Origin: CAZZKF01 sp964654995
GTDB taxonomy: Bacteria; Pseudomonadota; Alphaproteobacteria; CAZZKF01
Assembly (NCBI GenBank): GCA_964654995.1
Contig: CAZZKF010000094.1
Coordinates: 1 to 7,710, forward strand
Direction of reading: 5' to 3'
Length of the DNA stretch: 7,710 nt
In this document: in pieces, positions 6,346 to 7,710 of the stretch
Position numbering within the stretch: the stretch's first letter is position 1
How the letters are laid out: each line of letters starts with the position of its first letter
Made by a program: the position numbers and the translations under genes
The notes under the pieces: model-generated
The model's input: only the letters and a program-made list of their open reading frames with translations
Databases searched by the model: none
What the model was told of the DNA's origin: nothing

Positions 6346-7348
6346 CTTCTGGTCCACATATGGCTTGCCGGGCATCATCATGCTCGCCCAGATTCTGGCG
6401 ATTGTCGTGCCGCTGCTGATCTCGATCGCCTTTGTCGTCTATTTCGACCGCAAGATCTGGGCGGCCGTGCACCTGCGGCGCGGGCCCAATGTCGTCGGCC
6501 CCTTTGGCCTGATGCAGTCGTTCGCCGACGGCATGAAGCTGTTGTTCAAGGAAACCGTGATCCCGGCCGGCGCGAACAAGGGGGTGTTTCTGCTTGCACC
6601 CGTCATCACATTTACGCTGGCGCTGATTGCCTGGGCGGTGATCCCGTTTGGCGAAGGCCTGGTGGTGGCCGACCTGAACGTCGGCATCCTCTATCTGTTC
6701 GCGGTCTCGTCGCTGGGCGTATACGGGATCATCATGGCCGGCTGGGCGAGCAATTCGAAATACGCCTTTCTGGGTGCGCTGCGCTCGGCGGCGCAGATGG
6801 TCTCCTACGAGGTCTCGATCGGCTTTGTCATCGTCACCGTGCTGCTGGCGACCGGGTCGCTGCGCCTCACCGATATCGTGCTGGCCCAGAAAACCGTATG
6901 GTTCGCGATCCCGCTGTTTCCGATGTTCGTGATTTTCGTGGTCTCGGCACTGGCCGAGACCAATCGTCCGCCGTTCGATCTGCCCGAGGCCGAGGCCGAG
7001 CTGGTGGCCGGTTATCAGGTGGAATATTCGTCGATGGCGTTTGCGCTGTTCTGGCTCGGCGAATATTCGAACGTGCTGTTGATGTGCGCGATGATCTCGA
7101 TCCTGTTCCTCGGTGGCTGGCTGCCGCCGGCGGACTGGCCGATATTCACCTGGATTCCGGGGCCGATCTGGTTGCTGATCAAGATGGCGGCGATGTTCTT
7201 CGTGTTTTCCTGGGTGAAAGCCACGGTGCCGCGGTACCGTTACGACCAGCTCATGCGCCTCGGCTGGAAAGTGTTTCTGCCGTTCTCGTTGTTGTGGGTG
7301 GCGCTGACCGCAGGCGTCTTGGTCGCCTTCGGCTGGGTGCCGGCGTGA
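6338..7348 (+). CDS. nuoH: NADH-quinone oxidoreductase subunit H
   Basis: NuoH (ND1 homologue) has 336 residues and eight predicted membrane helices (about 11-35, 83-103, 113-135, 155-172, 187-205, 233-258, 275-296, 310-333). It anchors the peripheral arm and forms the quinone entry tunnel and the start of the proton-transfer path. Signature 1 is present (G57, Q60, D64 and K67 within GLMQSFADGMK), preceded by RRGPNVVGPF (47-56). Signature 2 is PFDLPEAEAELVAG (212-225), with E217, E219 and E221 in the acidic loop that faces the quinone cavity. The frame is open further upstream inside nuoG, but MADFWSTYGLPG is the expected N-terminus, so 6338 is chosen. It overlaps nuoG by eight bases and is followed 19 bases later by nuoI. 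No missing conserved residue is seen. Confidence 0.97.
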   Translation: MADFWSTYGLPGIIMLAQILAIVVPLLISIAFVVYFDRKIWAAVHLRRGPNVVGPFGLMQSFADGMKLLFKETVIPAGANKGVFLLAPVITFTLALIAWAVIPFGEGLVVADLNVGILYLFAVSSLGVYGIIMAGWASNSKYAFLGALRSAAQMVSYEVSIGFVIVTVLLATGSLRLTDIVLAQKTVWFAIPLFPMFVIFVVSALAETNRPPFDLPEAEAELVAGYQVEYSSMAFALFWLGEYSNVLLMCAMISILFLGGWLPPADWPIFTWIPGPIWLLIKMAAMFFVFSWVKATVPRYRYDQLMRLGWKVFLPFSLLWVALTAGVLVAFGWVPA

Positions 7349-7355
7349 GCGGGCC

Positions 7356-7363
7356 GAGGAGGA
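7356..7363 (+). promoter_or_regulatory. Shine-Dalgarno site of nuoI
   Basis: GAGGAGGA ends 4 bases before the ATG at 7368, within the 19-base nuoH-nuoI spacer. It is one of the strongest ribosome sites in the window and fixes the nuoI start. Confidence 0.85.
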
Positions 7364-7367
7364 AACA

Positions 7368-7710
7368 ATGAGCGTTCTCGATCGCGCGGTGCGGACCTGG
7401 CTGCTGACCGACTTCGTCGTCGCGATGTGGCTGACCCTGCGCTATTTCTTCCGGCCCAAGCTGACCATCAACTATCCCTATGAAAAGGGGGCGTTGAGCC
7501 CGCGGTTCCGGGGCGAGCACGCGCTCAGGCGCTATCCCAACGGCGAGGAACGCTGCATCGCCTGCAAGCTGTGCGAGGCGATCTGCCCGGCCCAGGCGAT
7601 CACCATCGAGGCCGAGCCGCGCGCCGACGGCAGCCGGCGCACCACGCGCTACGATATCGACATGACCAAATGCATCTATTGCGGCTTCTGTCAGGAGGCC
7701 TGCCCGGTGG
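7368..7710 (+). CDS. nuoI: NADH-quinone oxidoreductase subunit I, 5' part (partial)
   Basis: NuoI (23-kDa, TYKY-type) is a ferredoxin-like subunit holding two [4Fe-4S] clusters, N6a and N6b, that carry electrons from NuoG to N2 in NuoB. The window contains 114 codons and runs off the right edge. Family members have about 160 residues, so roughly 45-50 are missing. Both 8-cysteine ferredoxin motifs are complete: C63, C66, C69, C73 and C102, C105, C108, C112. By ferredoxin logic, the last cysteine of each motif serves the other cluster. The N-terminal part (about 10-40), with WLTLRYFFRPKLTINYPYEKG, is the amphipathic segment that lies along the membrane near NuoH. The start at 7368 follows a strong ribosome site. 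Identification is near certain. Confidence 0.96.
   Translation, partial: MSVLDRAVRTWLLTDFVVAMWLTLRYFFRPKLTINYPYEKGALSPRFRGEHALRRYPNGEERCIACKLCEAICPAQAITIEAEPRADGSRRTTRYDIDMTKCIYCGFCQEACPV

Noticed and set aside
4255..6381. A 708-codon open frame on the minus strand opposite nuoG
   Set aside because: It mirrors nuoG almost exactly, its translation is rich in Arg, His, Ala and Gly without a recognisable domain, and nuoG has all its Fe-S signatures. Long antisense open frames are common in GC-rich genes with strong third-position bias.
1..7710. CRISPR array, tRNA/rRNA gene, insertion sequence, or phage or defence genes
   Set aside because: The window is almost fully occupied by complex I genes with gaps of at most 48 bases. 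I saw no spaced direct repeats, terminal inverted repeats, transposase motifs or structural RNA signatures.

Overview
The window is a contiguous piece of a nuo operon encoding the proton-pumping NADH:quinone oxidoreductase (respiratory complex I). All genes are on the + strand: nuoB (3' end only), nuoC, nuoD, nuoE, nuoF, a 67-codon membrane-protein ORF, nuoG, nuoH and nuoI (5' part only). Both window edges cut through genes, so nuoA would be expected to the left and nuoJ-N to the right.

The host is most likely an alphaproteobacterium. DNA is GC-rich (hand-counted 60-base samples give 60-68%). nuoC and nuoD are separate genes rather than the nuoCD fusion of Escherichia coli. NuoE has the long C-terminal region seen in alphaproteobacterial and mitochondrial 24-kDa subunits. 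NuoG has no cysteines that could bind cluster N7. The NuoB and NuoD sequences closely resemble the mitochondrial PSST and 49-kDa subunits. I cannot place the genus.

Layout: 1-249 nuoB end; 293-913 nuoC; 915-2093 nuoD; 2090-2734 nuoE (4-base overlap with nuoD); 2734-4020 nuoF (1-base overlap with nuoE); 4033-4236 small two-helix membrane ORF; 4285-6345 nuoG; 6338-7348 nuoH (8-base overlap with nuoG); 7368-7710 nuoI start. The longest non-coding gap is 48 bases, and I see no internal promoter or rho-independent terminator, so the block reads as one transcription unit.

How the parts work together: NuoE, NuoF and NuoG form the NADH dehydrogenase module. FMN in NuoF takes hydride from NADH, and the Fe-S clusters in NuoE, NuoF and NuoG store and relay electrons. 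NuoI (N6a, N6b) and NuoB (N2) carry electrons on to quinone, which binds in a pocket between NuoB and NuoD and enters through NuoH in the membrane. NuoC scaffolds the peripheral arm. Every Fe-S ligand and family signature I looked for in the complete genes is present, so the complex appears functional.

The only element outside the canonical subunit set is the small ORF at 4033-4236. It stands out by lower GC (112 of 204 bases, about 55%), a TAA stop where every other stop in the window is TGA, and a membrane protein lying between genes for soluble subunits. I found no evidence of a wholly new system. This ORF is the one real candidate for something undescribed.
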